Shown here piece by piece: positions 9,038 to 18,031 of a stretch of 64,000 nucleotides of DNA (the first letter of the stretch is position 1; each line of letters starts with the position of its first letter). The notes below the pieces were generated by a model. The model saw only the letters and a program-made list of their open reading frames with translations. It ran no database searches and had not been told where the DNA came from. A program made the position numbers and the translations under genes. The stretch comes from CAZKYX01 sp964557125 (GTDB lineage Bacteria; Patescibacteriota; Microgenomatia; Levybacterales; GWA1-39-11): positions 1 to 64,000 of the forward strand of contig CAZKYX010000003.1 of the NCBI GenBank assembly GCA_964557125.1, in the 5' to 3' direction.

Positions 9038-10662
9038 AGTGTGTATGCCCGAAGCACTTCTTTACCATTTAACAAATAGAAACTCTTTAAAGTAGTCGCG
9101 CCTTCAGGAATGCCATTCGGAGAAGAGACAAACATCGTTCTCTCGCGATCTTTGTATACATCTTTGAAATCTTTTACGAAACGGAAATTATCATACCCTA
9201 AAATGTGTACAAATCCGTATACTTCGCGAAAAACGTCTGCATTTTTTCTAAATTCAGCTGGTGGATATTGTGTGTAAAATAAATAATATATATATGGTCT
9301 CCCAAATTCTTCTGTAACATAAATGGTTTTATAGTTTTCTTTTACAGAACTTACATATGCAATACTCTCTTTATATCCAAACTGCCATTCGCCAGAAAAT
9401 TCGGTCGAATAATGCTTTAGATACCCGTGCAGAAAGTAACTAAAATTCAGAAAAACAAAAATTATAAAAATGCCTACGATTGATTTGCTGAGAAACGGTT
9501 TGATTTTTGTCCTAGCAACAAATCGGAAAAAAACCATGACCCCGAGCGCCGTAATAATTTGAAAGGTCGGTAGTGTCGCCTCAATTCGCAATGCGTGAGG
9601 AGTTTCTCTTGCAAATGCTGCTGGAACAATCCCTATTAGCAGCCAAACAGGAATAATCCATTTGTTTTTTTCCTTACGACGGAATAGCAAAAGGGCACCA
9701 CCAACAAGAAAAGGTATTTCCCAAAGATAAAGTTCACCAACGTCCTGCGTTGAAAATTTTGGATTACCATCGCCTTGGAAAAACAAAAAATTTGGTGTTA
9801 GGTTGTCAAAATAATGATGAAGATAAGAAACCCCATAGGCAAGTCTTCTATTGTGAATAATTTTAGACCAAGAAGCATTATTATCATTTGCGATTTGGTC
9901 ATTAGCCTTTGTAACAACTGCGCTATCACTAAAAATATTAACTTCTGCAAATCTTAATTTTGCTTGCGGCGTTTGCAAAAATAGAAACAGCGGCAGATAA
10001 AAAAGGGCAGCAACTAGACAAGAGGTTATTACCACCTTCTTGTTTTCCCAAAGTTTTCTCCAAAGTAGAACGGTCAAGAAAATAACCAACAACGGAACGA
10101 CAATCCGTGCTGAATTGAATGTGTACATTGAAGCTAAGAATGATAAAAGAGACAAAGGAAATAGAAGCGCCTTTCTTGTTGAGAAAAGAAATAACCAAAC
10201 TCCTAATACAATAAAGAATGTTGATACATTCGCCTCAAATGCTGCTCTGGACAACATAATATGCCATGGTGAAATTGCCAATAGTAGCGATGACAAAAGA
10301 GCTAGGTTCTTTTCTTCTTTCCCGAATATCTGAAGTACTAGAAAAAATGTAATTAAGACCGTCGCAACACCAAAAAAAGCTGAGGCAAATCTAGTTGAAA
10401 ACTCTGTCAATCCAAAAATCTTAACAGGTAAAATAGAAGCGTATGCATACAGAGGGGGCTTGTAGTCACCGAATGACTCGATGTAAGTAAATGGCAGTAG
10501 TCGACCAAACTCGTCCTTTAAATCGCCGCCAATAGCGTATGAGTTATATCCCCATGCAGCTTCATCCCATGTTAAGGAAGGAGGAAGGCTACCTAATTTA
10601 TAAAATCTTAAAATAAAAGCTAGAAGTACGACACCGAATAGTAATAAGTAAAATCGCTTCAT
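9034..10662 (-). CDS. GT39/ArnT-like polytopic glycosyltransferase
   Basis: Polytopic GT-C enzyme of 542 aa. The first loop reads LTWDEAAWGYNSYAIG, then DEFGRLLPF and GDYKPPLYAY. The catalytic Asp-Glu pair is kept, but the loop is shorter than in the 7352 paralogue. The C-terminal external domain contains YIYYLFYTQYPPAEF. The stop overlaps the next start by 4 bp and the upstream gene ends one base before this start, so it is within the operon. It belongs with the 2920, 7352 and 30398 group. Specificity is not readable from sequence. Confidence 0.8.
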   Translation of the reverse strand: MKRFYLLLFGVVLLAFILRFYKLGSLPPSLTWDEAAWGYNSYAIGGDLKDEFGRLLPFTYIESFGDYKPPLYAYASILPVKIFGLTEFSTRFASAFFGVATVLITFFLVLQIFGKEEKNLALLSSLLLAISPWHIMLSRAAFEANVSTFFIVLGVWLFLFSTRKALLFPLSLLSFLASMYTFNSARIVVPLLVIFLTVLLWRKLWENKKVVITSCLVAALFYLPLFLFLQTPQAKLRFAEVNIFSDSAVVTKANDQIANDNNASWSKIIHNRRLAYGVSYLHHYFDNLTPNFLFFQGDGNPKFSTQDVGELYLWEIPFLVGGALLLFRRKEKNKWIIPVWLLIGIVPAAFARETPHALRIEATLPTFQIITALGVMVFFRFVARTKIKPFLSKSIVGIFIIFVFLNFSYFLHGYLKHYSTEFSGEWQFGYKESIAYVSSVKENYKTIYVTEEFGRPYIYYLFYTQYPPAEFRKNADVFREVYGFVHILGYDNFRFVKDFKDVYKDRERTMFVSSPNGIPEGATTLKSFYLLNGKEVLRAYTL

Positions 10663-10663
10663 T

Positions 10664-11887
10664 TTATTTATTGTCCTCTGGCCAGAAGTAACCGGTAATA
10701 AAAACCATGCTTAAAAAGCCAATGTGACTATTATTGAAGTATCTTGAAAAATACCAATACACAAGCAAAAACAGACCATAAAAAATAATCATCATTTTTA
10801 TAGATGGATTTTTTCTGAAAAGATACAAAAAATAGAAAAGGAGCGGTACACAAACAACCAATTGCCAAATAATAAATGGGTAGTAAGCATTTAGCTCTTT
10901 GATATAACCAAACTGATGCATTAAAACACCAAATCCATATCCTGAAATCGGATAACTGTGAGCAACAGATCCTGACAAATATCCAACAGTGCTTTCCAAA
11001 AAAGCAGAATAATTCCAAGCTAGGAAAGGCAAAACAATTATTGAAAAAGTGACGAAAAATGGAATCAGGGCAATCGCCGTTTTCTTAACATTTTTGTATT
11101 TGAAGTAGAGAAACGCTGCATAAAACGGAAAAAGAAACCATGCAGACTGCTTTACTGCAAAAGCGAGAGCAAGAAGAACAGCACTCCATACTATTTTGTT
11201 CTTATGTAAGAGATAAAACGAAGCAAACATAAATGGATACATAAACATATCAGACCTTCCTTCCAATACGTATGAGAACATTGCTGGGTTAAAGGCAAGC
11301 AGTACTACCGCAAGCATTCGCTTTTCTTTATCTTTTATCAATTGTGAAACCATCCAAAGAAGTGCCAAAAACAAAAACAAAAGCGGCATGCGTCCATCAA
11401 AATAGCCAATCGTTCTTGTGCTTAACAAGTAAAAAGGAATTGAAAATAGCAAATAGAAAGGTTCCATCACAAAATAGTAGAGCGCTGGATTCACCTCTGT
11501 TGGCGAATAATTCCACGCCTCAAGGGGTGTACCAAAATATGTGGTAGCGTACGGATTAATTCCGTGCAAGAAAAATCGGATAGCAGCTTCTAACTGAAGT
11601 ATTATGTCATGTATATTATAGATTGGAGCAGTTTGGTGTCTAACCACAATTGCAGCAATAAATGTGCTACCAATTGTTACAAGAATCAAAAACCAAAGAA
11701 GCGCACTCTTGAGTGGATAGTAATGTCTCTCCTTAACATGTATCACATCGATGAATATAAATGCGAAAAGCCCAAGGAAGATTAGTCCAAACAACCAGAA
11801 AGGTGTATCCCCCCATCCTATTCTGTACGTCATTACAATAGGAATAAGAAGCGCGGGAAGAAGGACACTAACAAGCGAAAGTCGCAT
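10664..11887 (-). CDS. GT87-like polytopic mannosyltransferase-type protein
   Basis: Membrane protein of 407 aa with about ten hydrophobic segments and almost no soluble domain. The external loop holds HGINPYATTYFGTPLEAWNYSPTEVNPALYY. Further in are EGRSDMFMYPFMF and the Lys-containing VKQSAWFLFPF. This NPY / S-x-D / K-x-FP order is typical of the GT87 and DUF2029 mannosyltransferase-like group and recurs in the gene at 37492. A start at 11887 leaves a 10-bp gap from the upstream GT2, whose polyprenyl-phosphate-sugar product could be its donor. That coupling is inferred from adjacency. Confidence 0.7.
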   Translation of the reverse strand: MRLSLVSVLLPALLIPIVMTYRIGWGDTPFWLFGLIFLGLFAFIFIDVIHVKERHYYPLKSALLWFLILVTIGSTFIAAIVVRHQTAPIYNIHDIILQLEAAIRFFLHGINPYATTYFGTPLEAWNYSPTEVNPALYYFVMEPFYLLFSIPFYLLSTRTIGYFDGRMPLLFLFLALLWMVSQLIKDKEKRMLAVVLLAFNPAMFSYVLEGRSDMFMYPFMFASFYLLHKNKIVWSAVLLALAFAVKQSAWFLFPFYAAFLYFKYKNVKKTAIALIPFFVTFSIIVLPFLAWNYSAFLESTVGYLSGSVAHSYPISGYGFGVLMHQFGYIKELNAYYPFIIWQLVVCVPLLFYFLYLFRKNPSIKMMIIFYGLFLLVYWYFSRYFNNSHIGFLSMVFITGYFWPEDNK

Positions 11888-11897
11888 ATAAATAAGT

Positions 11898-12629
11898 TTA
11901 GTTCACAAATCGATATTTTAAAAGCGTCCAAAGTGCAATTATCCCATCCTTACCAGGTCGTATCTTTTTACCCTCATCGTACCCTCTAGGATTTACCTGA
12001 ATGTCAATTTCCTCAATCTTAATGTTTCGCTTGAGCAATTTTGCCGTAATTTCCGGTTCAAAATCAAAAGAATGAGCCTTTAGCTTTATTCCCTTTAATG
12101 CACTTCTCTCAATTACCTTGTACCCTGTTTCCATATCAGATATTGTTCTTCCATATAAGACAGTTGTAGCGAAGCTTAAGAATTTATTGCCGAAGAAATG
12201 AAGCAAAAGCGGAGTTTTATTTTTACCAAACAGCACGGCTTTTTGTCGGAGCCGTGTGCCATAAACAACACGCACCTTCCCAGACAAAATTGGCTTGAGT
12301 AGTTTTGGGATGTCCGAAGGATTATATTCCAAATCTGCATCCTGTATGAGCACTACGTCACCAGTTGCATTTCGAATTCCTGTCTGCACTGCACTACCCT
12401 TTCCCTTATTCTTTACATGCTGAATAAGCCTTACGCTACTCATTTTTTTTTCGAATTTCCTAACAATTGAGGCAGTTTTGTCCCTTGAGCCATCATCTAT
12501 AACAAGAATTTCTTTCTGAATAGTTGGCAATTCTAATTTGTCCAGATTTTGGAGCACTTGACCCACCGTATTCTCTTCGTTATAGGCAGGGATAATAATT
12601 GAAAGTTTTAACTTTTTTAATGAATTCAT
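11898..12629 (-). CDS. GT2 polyprenyl-phosphate mannose/glucose synthase-like
   Basis: GT-A glycosyltransferase of 243 aa without transmembrane helices. It opens LSIIIPAYNEENTVGQVL, with VIDDGSRDKT, then IQDADLEY (metal-binding DAD) and METGYKVI, the stretch that in dolichol-phosphate-mannose synthase-like enzymes lines the acceptor site. Ending near residue 243, it is a single-domain DPM1-like enzyme lacking a C-terminal membrane anchor. Such enzymes make the polyprenyl-phosphate sugars used by GT-C proteins, so this is a likely donor maker for the membrane enzymes around it. It overlaps the upstream gene by 4 bp. Confidence 0.85.
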   Translation of the reverse strand: MNSLKKLKLSIIIPAYNEENTVGQVLQNLDKLELPTIQKEILVIDDGSRDKTASIVRKFEKKMSSVRLIQHVKNKGKGSAVQTGIRNATGDVVLIQDADLEYNPSDIPKLLKPILSGKVRVVYGTRLRQKAVLFGKNKTPLLLHFFGNKFLSFATTVLYGRTISDMETGYKVIERSALKGIKLKAHSFDFEPEITAKLLKRNIKIEEIDIQVNPRGYDEGKKIRPGKDGIIALWTLLKYRFVN

Positions 12630-13564
12630 TGAGACTCAAGTATTTTTTTATCTGAAAACTTATAGAGTTTTTTTTGTTTTTTCCTCTCGACAATTATATC
12701 AGGTAACATTGATATGGCAACAAAAAAAGCAACAATAAACGATGTATTACCGTGAATAAGAGCGCTTCCTAAATGAATTGGTAACCAAAAAAGGTGATTT
12801 GCTATGAGAGATGTATCAGTTATATTTTTCCACACAAAAATAAATTGATTTCTATATGCAATCCTCTTTATTTCTTCACTCTTAAAATTACTCTTAATAG
12901 CACCCTCCTCGTGCCTATGCTCAACAATACTTTTATTTGCAAAGAATATTTTGTATCCTGATTTTTGAGCTCGGTACGAAAAATCTATATCCTCCCAGTA
13001 AAATGGATTGTAGAGCCTATCCATCCCACCAATTTTCTGATAAAGTTCTCTTCTGAATACAGCACTTCCTCCGGACACCCAAAAGGTTCTTTCAGATTTT
13101 ACGTCTCCCTCTTGATGCAGCAAAAAACCCCTTGCCCACATTCCACGACCACTTCCTCTCAGCACAATACCTTCTCTTTCAATGCTTTTTTCAAGGCAAC
13201 CAACCCCAAATACATCCTTTTGCTCAATTTTTATAAGTGCATCATCAAGAAAATCAATGGTCGGTGATACATCGGAATTGAGGAGTACTACCACATCTGC
13301 TTTTGAAGAAGTGACACCTGTATTCACCGTTGATGAAAAACCTAAATTCTTTTCGTGCTCCAACAACTGTACTGGTATTTTTGACGAGAAATTAATTGTA
13401 TCTATTACTTCTCTTAAGTGTCGCTTGTCAGCTTCCTCAGAACAATCGTCTACAATGGTGATTGCAACATGCTGATAATTCTTGACTGCTTTTATAACAT
13501 CAGGAAGATTTCTCTTTATGAGATGGGAGCCGTTGAAATTTGGAATAATAATATCAATTTTCAT
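12626..13564 (-). CDS. GT2 glycosyltransferase, rhamnosyltransferase-like
   Basis: GT-A glycosyltransferase of 312 aa. The N-terminus is IDIIIPNFNGSHLIKRNLPDVI; the metal-binding element is LLNSDVSP (N-S-D rather than D-x-D, as often in WbbL-like rhamnosyltransferases). Downstream are WVSGGSAVFRRELYQKIGG and DRLYNPFYWEDIDFSYR, with the ED base motif. The last 60 residues are hydrophobic and suggest membrane attachment. It overlaps the downstream GT2 by 4 bp and lies 5 bp from the YfhO gene upstream. It probably extends a lipid-linked glycan in the cytoplasm. Confidence 0.85.
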   Translation of the reverse strand: MKIDIIIPNFNGSHLIKRNLPDVIKAVKNYQHVAITIVDDCSEEADKRHLREVIDTINFSSKIPVQLLEHEKNLGFSSTVNTGVTSSKADVVVLLNSDVSPTIDFLDDALIKIEQKDVFGVGCLEKSIEREGIVLRGSGRGMWARGFLLHQEGDVKSERTFWVSGGSAVFRRELYQKIGGMDRLYNPFYWEDIDFSYRAQKSGYKIFFANKSIVEHRHEEGAIKSNFKSEEIKRIAYRNQFIFVWKNITDTSLIANHLFWLPIHLGSALIHGNTSFIVAFFVAISMLPDIIVERKKQKKLYKFSDKKILESQ

Positions 13565-13569
13565 ATGTA

Positions 13570-15840
13570 TCAGAGTAGTTTAGCGTAAAACGTGATGGAA
13601 TGCTTTCCGCTAGGTACCACTAACCCACGAAAAATATAATTAGTGTTGATGATTGGCTGACTCGTTCCATCTATAGAAGCGTGCCAATTGGGATAATTAA
13701 CGTCGCCAAAGAATAAGAAACATTCGCCTTGATTGTTACTTTGCAAAATAATTTTGTTCTCAGAATACAATTCTATACTTACTACACCAGTTGAATATTC
13801 ATTTTTTAAATTATATTTCTTAAAATCACCAATATGCACAACAGCAGGACTCGCCTCTTTGCTTGAATACATTTTATTTATGATGTCTTGTCCGCCAGTC
13901 CCTGATTCAACTACTTGAGCACAATAAAAACGAGGTAAAACATTCATATTTTCGTATATTTTTGTTGAACCCTCTGAAAATACAAGTTTTAATTTTTCGG
14001 ACTCAATAGCATTTATAGATAACACGTATTTGATATTAAGCATGTCAAACAATGGAGAATTGAAATTTTGGGGACTAATTATTCTATTAAACCCGAAAGG
14101 CTCTGTGATATTACTCTTTCCTCTTTCAAGAGCAGCAACGTACTCCGCATAACTCCTTAAGTAAAGTGGGTCGTATCCCTCTGCGCTCTGTAATCTGTAA
14201 AAGGTTGCAAAGTTGGGAGGGAGAATTCTTTTATCCAGTGAGGCGATACGGAATTGACCTTCTTGGGACTGTAAAAAAGTTATCGCCTTGGTGTCAGGAA
14301 ATAAATGGTTGGGGGAAGTAAACGCTTCAAACTTATATGACACACGAAACAAATCAAAAATAGTCATTCCGAGTAAAAGCACCATGGTCGAATACAAAAT
14401 GACTTTCTTTTTAGTAACTAGGGTCACTAGGAGTAGTATTGATGCGCCAACAAACAAACCGCTTGGCAATAGAAGGTTTCTTTTCGCTGTACTTACATGC
14501 AGAGCATCTTTAAAGAACTGAATATTACCAGAAACAGCTAGTATCCAAAGAGCTGCAAACACAAGCGTTATAATTCCTAGCGTTAGCACTAGTGATTTGG
14601 CCATCCCTTTTTTCTTGTTAAGAAAGGAGTTAAAACCAAATGCAGAAAGCACTGCTAGGGAAAAACATGAGATAAAGAGGAGTCTGGTGGGCTGTGCTGT
14701 CGCAATAAGGGGAATGTTAAGAGAAAAAGGTAACTCAGAAATAATATTCTTACCTGCAAATAGTATTGAAACCAAGAATGCTGCCAGAAAAAAGTAACTC
14801 CTACGTGAAAGGCCTGAAATTAATCCGAATATTACAAATATTAACGGTATCACGCCAATGTATCCAATTAACTCTCCATAATTCCATGTGCCCCAATAAT
14901 TAAGCGTCGATGGATTCCCAAAGAAATCAGGAGCAATAAATTGTATAAGATGCACATATGGAAAAAACCAACCCTCTATAGTCTTGTAGTTCTGATCTAT
15001 TCCTCTTGCCGATAACTGTATGAACTGAATAGTTGGATACCACTGTAAAACGGTTACTGTGACTGCAAGTACGCCGCCCAACAAGAAATACATCAAGCGC
15101 TTGAATCTTCTGACACCAAGAAATATTGCATAGCTCGTTGCTAGAATAACCATGTAAAAAAAAGTTTGCAAGTGTCCTGCAAAAAGCGAAACAGAGAATA
15201 AAGCACCAAGGATTCCAGAGAACAATAATCCATTTTTTCTTGTTATCTTTTCTTTCGAAAATAATTTTTCAATTACCAGAAGTATGAGAGGCAACCACAG
15301 TGCGGTTTGGGCTATTGTTCCCCACTCCAACCATGCAACAAAAAAACCCGAAAATGAAAATGCTAGACTACCCAAAAAGCTCGCTCTCTCATCAAGTTTT
15401 AGAGCTCTCAGGTATATGTACATAAAGACTCCACCTAAAACAGTTTGAAGGAGTATAAATACTGCCCAAACATTCGAAAATGGAAGTAGAAAAAGCACAA
15501 TATTGAGAGGGTAAAAAACACTTGATTGAAAATTGGCAACAAGTGGCTTACCGCCCATTTCATACGGATTCCATACCGGCAGGCTACCTTTAGACATTTG
15601 TGATACTGAAAGCTGCTTCCAAATATAGGTCTGTCTTACCGGATCTGTGATGAGAAAATTTTTAAAAGGGAATCCTCTCGGATACTCTTTAGAATAAAAA
15701 TCACGATAGGGATGATACAGGCCAACGAGGGCGTCTGATGGAATAGGAAGACGACCGAAGAGAAAAAATTGATAGTAAAATGCTATTGAAAAAGCAACAA
15801 GCGCAATCAGAAATATATTCTTCTTTATTCTATTTTTCAT
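13570..15840 (-). CDS. YfhO family membrane glycosyltransferase
   Basis: YfhO-type protein of 756 aa. The family includes Gram-positive enzymes that decorate teichoic acids. The first external loop carries PIPSDALVGLYHPYRDF and WNPYEMGGKPLVANFQSSVFYPLN, a hallmark also seen at 18021 and 32073. About twelve helices are followed by a large external C-terminal domain ending in NYPNWHASIDG and FRGLVVPSGKHSITF, a beta-rich GW element. The frame is open to 15870, but ATG at 15840 gives a TAATG stop-start overlap with the GT4 gene. Acceptor unknown. Confidence 0.85.
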   Translation of the reverse strand: MKNRIKKNIFLIALVAFSIAFYYQFFLFGRLPIPSDALVGLYHPYRDFYSKEYPRGFPFKNFLITDPVRQTYIWKQLSVSQMSKGSLPVWNPYEMGGKPLVANFQSSVFYPLNIVLFLLPFSNVWAVFILLQTVLGGVFMYIYLRALKLDERASFLGSLAFSFSGFFVAWLEWGTIAQTALWLPLILLVIEKLFSKEKITRKNGLLFSGILGALFSVSLFAGHLQTFFYMVILATSYAIFLGVRRFKRLMYFLLGGVLAVTVTVLQWYPTIQFIQLSARGIDQNYKTIEGWFFPYVHLIQFIAPDFFGNPSTLNYWGTWNYGELIGYIGVIPLIFVIFGLISGLSRRSYFFLAAFLVSILFAGKNIISELPFSLNIPLIATAQPTRLLFISCFSLAVLSAFGFNSFLNKKKGMAKSLVLTLGIITLVFAALWILAVSGNIQFFKDALHVSTAKRNLLLPSGLFVGASILLLVTLVTKKKVILYSTMVLLLGMTIFDLFRVSYKFEAFTSPNHLFPDTKAITFLQSQEGQFRIASLDKRILPPNFATFYRLQSAEGYDPLYLRSYAEYVAALERGKSNITEPFGFNRIISPQNFNSPLFDMLNIKYVLSINAIESEKLKLVFSEGSTKIYENMNVLPRFYCAQVVESGTGGQDIINKMYSSKEASPAVVHIGDFKKYNLKNEYSTGVVSIELYSENKIILQSNNQGECFLFFGDVNYPNWHASIDGTSQPIINTNYIFRGLVVPSGKHSITFYAKLL

Positions 15841-16904
15841 TACCGTATGAGTTGTCCCAATTCCTGACAAAAACGCTCTTTGCTAAATTGCTTTGACGAA
15901 GCAATACTTTCTTTCGAAATATCTTCGAATAACTCTTTGTTTCTTGCAACTTTGTGAGTAATATCAACAAGTTCAGGAATAGTATTCCAAAGAAATCCAT
16001 TTACCCGATTATCAATAATCTCTTTTTGACCTCCTGCATTTATTACAATCGGAATGCATCCAAATGACATTGCCTCAATCGTTGTAATACCGAAGTGCTC
16101 AGCCCGTTCCGGATGTTTGAGAAGATCATCTCCAAAACCGGCACCATGCCAGTATATCTTTGACTTTGCATAAAGATTTCGTAGCTGTCTGTATGACGGA
16201 TTTTTGTGTATTTCTATATGCACACTTTTTAGTGACTCCCTGAATTCCTCAAACTCTTTCTCCTGCTCATCTCTCACGCTTGTTGCAATTACCATTTTCC
16301 AGTCTTTCAATCTTTTTTTCTGAAATTCTTTAAAAGCTTTTCCCATTATTCCAATTTTCTTAAAATCGGTTCCATCCTCCATCAGACTAAATCTTCCAAC
16401 AGTCAGAATGAGATTCTCCTTTTCTTCGCGCTCGTTCTCACAAAGGTTTGCCGGTGGGTAAAGCACAAAGCTCTTTACATGAAACTTTGCGTCTATATAT
16501 CTTTTTGTGTAGTGAGAGTTACATATACATTTATCAACTCTTCCCATCTTCAATCTCGTACCAATTGAAAGCTTCACCCATTCAACTGGAAATTGAAAGT
16601 GAATATATAATTTTTTTGATGCAACAAGTGGAATACTTCCATCTGATAAATAAAGAATTGCATCATACTTTTTCGTTTTAAGTAATCTTTTTGCGAGGGT
16701 TACCCTAGTGTTAAATATATTTGGCCTTACAGTTATGTTGTCGAGTGCAAGAGAAAACTTCAGCGATGCTTTTTTTAGAATATCTTTATCATCCCAAAAA
16801 ATTTCCACGTCATTATTTTTTGAAAGGCACGCAGCAGCAGTAAGAATGTATAATTCTCCGCCTGTTAGTGTATCTAGATAGGGTGAATATATGCCGATTT
16901 TCAT
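15840..16904 (-). CDS. GT4 family glycosyltransferase
   Basis: GT-B glycosyltransferase of 354 aa. The N-terminus, MKIGIYSPYLDTLTGGELYIL, has the GG acceptor loop; the donor domain has HFGITTIEAMSFGCIPIV (E-x7-E region) followed by NAGGQKEII. Upstream in-frame codons to 16979 encode a cysteine-containing leader unlike the family, so ATG 16904 is chosen. It is the first minus-strand gene after the plus-strand DUF5652 insertion and must have its own promoter in 16905-17005. A weak hit to ALG11-like mannosyltransferases is possible, but specificity is unknown. Confidence 0.85.
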   Translation of the reverse strand: MKIGIYSPYLDTLTGGELYILTAAACLSKNNDVEIFWDDKDILKKASLKFSLALDNITVRPNIFNTRVTLAKRLLKTKKYDAILYLSDGSIPLVASKKLYIHFQFPVEWVKLSIGTRLKMGRVDKCICNSHYTKRYIDAKFHVKSFVLYPPANLCENEREEKENLILTVGRFSLMEDGTDFKKIGIMGKAFKEFQKKRLKDWKMVIATSVRDEQEKEFEEFRESLKSVHIEIHKNPSYRQLRNLYAKSKIYWHGAGFGDDLLKHPERAEHFGITTIEAMSFGCIPIVINAGGQKEIIDNRVNGFLWNTIPELVDITHKVARNKELFEDISKESIASSKQFSKERFCQELGQLIR

Positions 16905-16966
16905 GTGCGTAACTACTTGTCTCATTCTATCAACTACTACGTATGCGAGGCAAGCAGCTTGCGAGG

Positions 16967-16996
16967 ATTGAATTAGCAAGCTCGCTGTGCTACAGT
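16967..16996 (+). promoter_or_regulatory. Putative promoter of the DUF5652 gene
   Basis: TTGAAT at 16967-16972 and TACAGT at 16991-16996, 18 bp apart, precede ATG 17006. Transcription would begin about 3 nt before the start codon, and no Shine-Dalgarno sequence is visible. The region also holds GC-rich inverted copies of a GCGAGG/CAAGC motif (16944-16987) that could form a hairpin. Confidence 0.4.
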
Positions 16997-17005
16997 AGCT
17001 TCACC

Positions 17006-17266
17006 ATGCAAAATGTATTCGGAAATAACCCACCCTCCCCTGTTTTAATTGTTATCTTACTTCTTCTAGCAATCTGGCAGCTATTTTGGAAAGGTGCTGC
17101 TTTATGGAGAGCCTCAAATTCAAAGCAAAGAAATTGGTTTCTGGCACTTTTTGTACTGATGCCTTTAAATGATGTAGGAATTGTTGAAATAATTTATATG
17201 TTCTGGTTTGCCAAAAAACGCCTCACTGTTACTGAACTCAAGTCTTGGTTTGTTAAAAAAGTATAA
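17006..17266 (+). CDS. DUF5652 small membrane protein
   Basis: Protein of 86 aa starting MQNVFGNNPPSPVLIV, with two membrane helices flanking the DUF5652 core (ALWRASNSKQRNWFLALFVLMPLNDVGIVEIIYMFWFAKKRL). An in-frame ATG at 16943 would add 21 hydrophilic residues unlike the family; 17006 fits both the family and the promoter. Function of DUF5652 is unknown; it is common in CPR genomes. It is the only plus-strand gene in the first 44 kb and interrupts the glycan operon. Its stop codon abuts the stop of the convergent GT2 gene inside a shared terminator palindrome. Confidence 0.8.
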   Translation: MQNVFGNNPPSPVLIVILLLLAIWQLFWKGAALWRASNSKQRNWFLALFVLMPLNDVGIVEIIYMFWFAKKRLTVTELKSWFVKKV

Positions 17267-17276
17267 CTACTTTTTT
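17255..17276. terminator. Bidirectional terminator overlapping two stop codons
   Basis: Perfect inverted repeat AAAAAAGTA / TACTTTTTT with a 4-nt loop (TAAC). On either strand the stem ends in six U residues. It contains the TAA of the DUF5652 gene (17264-17266) and the TAG of the convergent GT2 gene (17269-17267), so both coding regions end inside the hairpin. The stem is A/U rich and weak, so efficiency is uncertain. Confidence 0.5.
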
Positions 17277-18031
17277 GCTTGCTTGTTCTGCATTTCCCAC
17301 AACTTCGCATACGTTATAAATATTGAAAAAGCCTGATATATGGCTTCGATAAGCCCATAAGTTCCATTCTTGTACCCCTTATCCTTTACATAAGAGCGTA
17401 AAAATTCGCTTCCCATCACTCTAAAAAATCTCCATGCCTCCATCTTTGGATGCTGCACTTGAAAGCGCAATTTTGCTTCGTATTCGGACCACTCATTTGT
17501 TTTTTGCAGCATTTGGCTCAAATTTCTATGAGTAAAGTGCAAAACAGGAGAGAGAATATGACCGAATTCGCCTGTAATTTTTGGTGTTTCATGTACTTTT
17601 CCGTACCACCCAATTAAATTTTGTGTAACAAAAAGCCTCTGAACACTGTCTGTCATGTGCCAATCATGACCGTAATAGTACGTTTTTCTATTGATAAAGT
17701 ATCCGCCAATTGTTGAGTTTTCTTCTCGATTTTTGAGAATGTGCTCTACTTCCTTTTTAAATCCCTCAGTCAACTCTTCATCAGCATCCATGTAAAACAC
17801 CCATTTTGTTTTTATATAGGAAAGGGCGATGCTTCTTTGCTCTGCAAAGTCCTTAAACGCATGTTTTTTTACAATTGCTCCAAATTTCTCTGCAATAGCA
17901 ACGGTGTTGTCAATTGATAAGGAATCGATAACAATAACCTCATCAGCAAATCCTTGAGTACTTTTTAAAGCGTTTGCGATAACTTCGCTTTCGTTTTTTG
18001 AAATTATGACTATGGTGAGATTATTTTTCAT
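17267..18031 (-). CDS. GT2 glycosyltransferase, WaaE/KdtX-like
   Basis: GT-A glycosyltransferase of 254 aa: LTIVIISKNESEVIANAL at the start, VIDSLSIDNT, then FYMDADEEL (metal-binding DAD). The C-terminal half contains HDWHMTDSVQRLFV, and an amphipathic segment near residue 215 (YKNGTYGLIEAIYQAFSIF) probably binds the membrane, as in WaaE-like enzymes that transfer hexoses to lipid-linked acceptors. It overlaps the upstream YfhO gene by 11 bp and ends in the terminator shared with the DUF5652 gene, closing this stretch of the operon. Confidence 0.85.
   Translation of the reverse strand: MKNNLTIVIISKNESEVIANALKSTQGFADEVIVIDSLSIDNTVAIAEKFGAIVKKHAFKDFAEQRSIALSYIKTKWVFYMDADEELTEGFKKEVEHILKNREENSTIGGYFINRKTYYYGHDWHMTDSVQRLFVTQNLIGWYGKVHETPKITGEFGHILSPVLHFTHRNLSQMLQKTNEWSEYEAKLRFQVQHPKMEAWRFFRVMGSEFLRSYVKDKGYKNGTYGLIEAIYQAFSIFITYAKLWEMQNKQAKK

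Noticed and set aside
16905..16979. Longer N-terminus for the GT4 gene at 15840
   Set aside because: The added 25 residues are not family-like and would occupy the divergent promoter region; MKIGIYSPYL at 16904 is the standard beginning.
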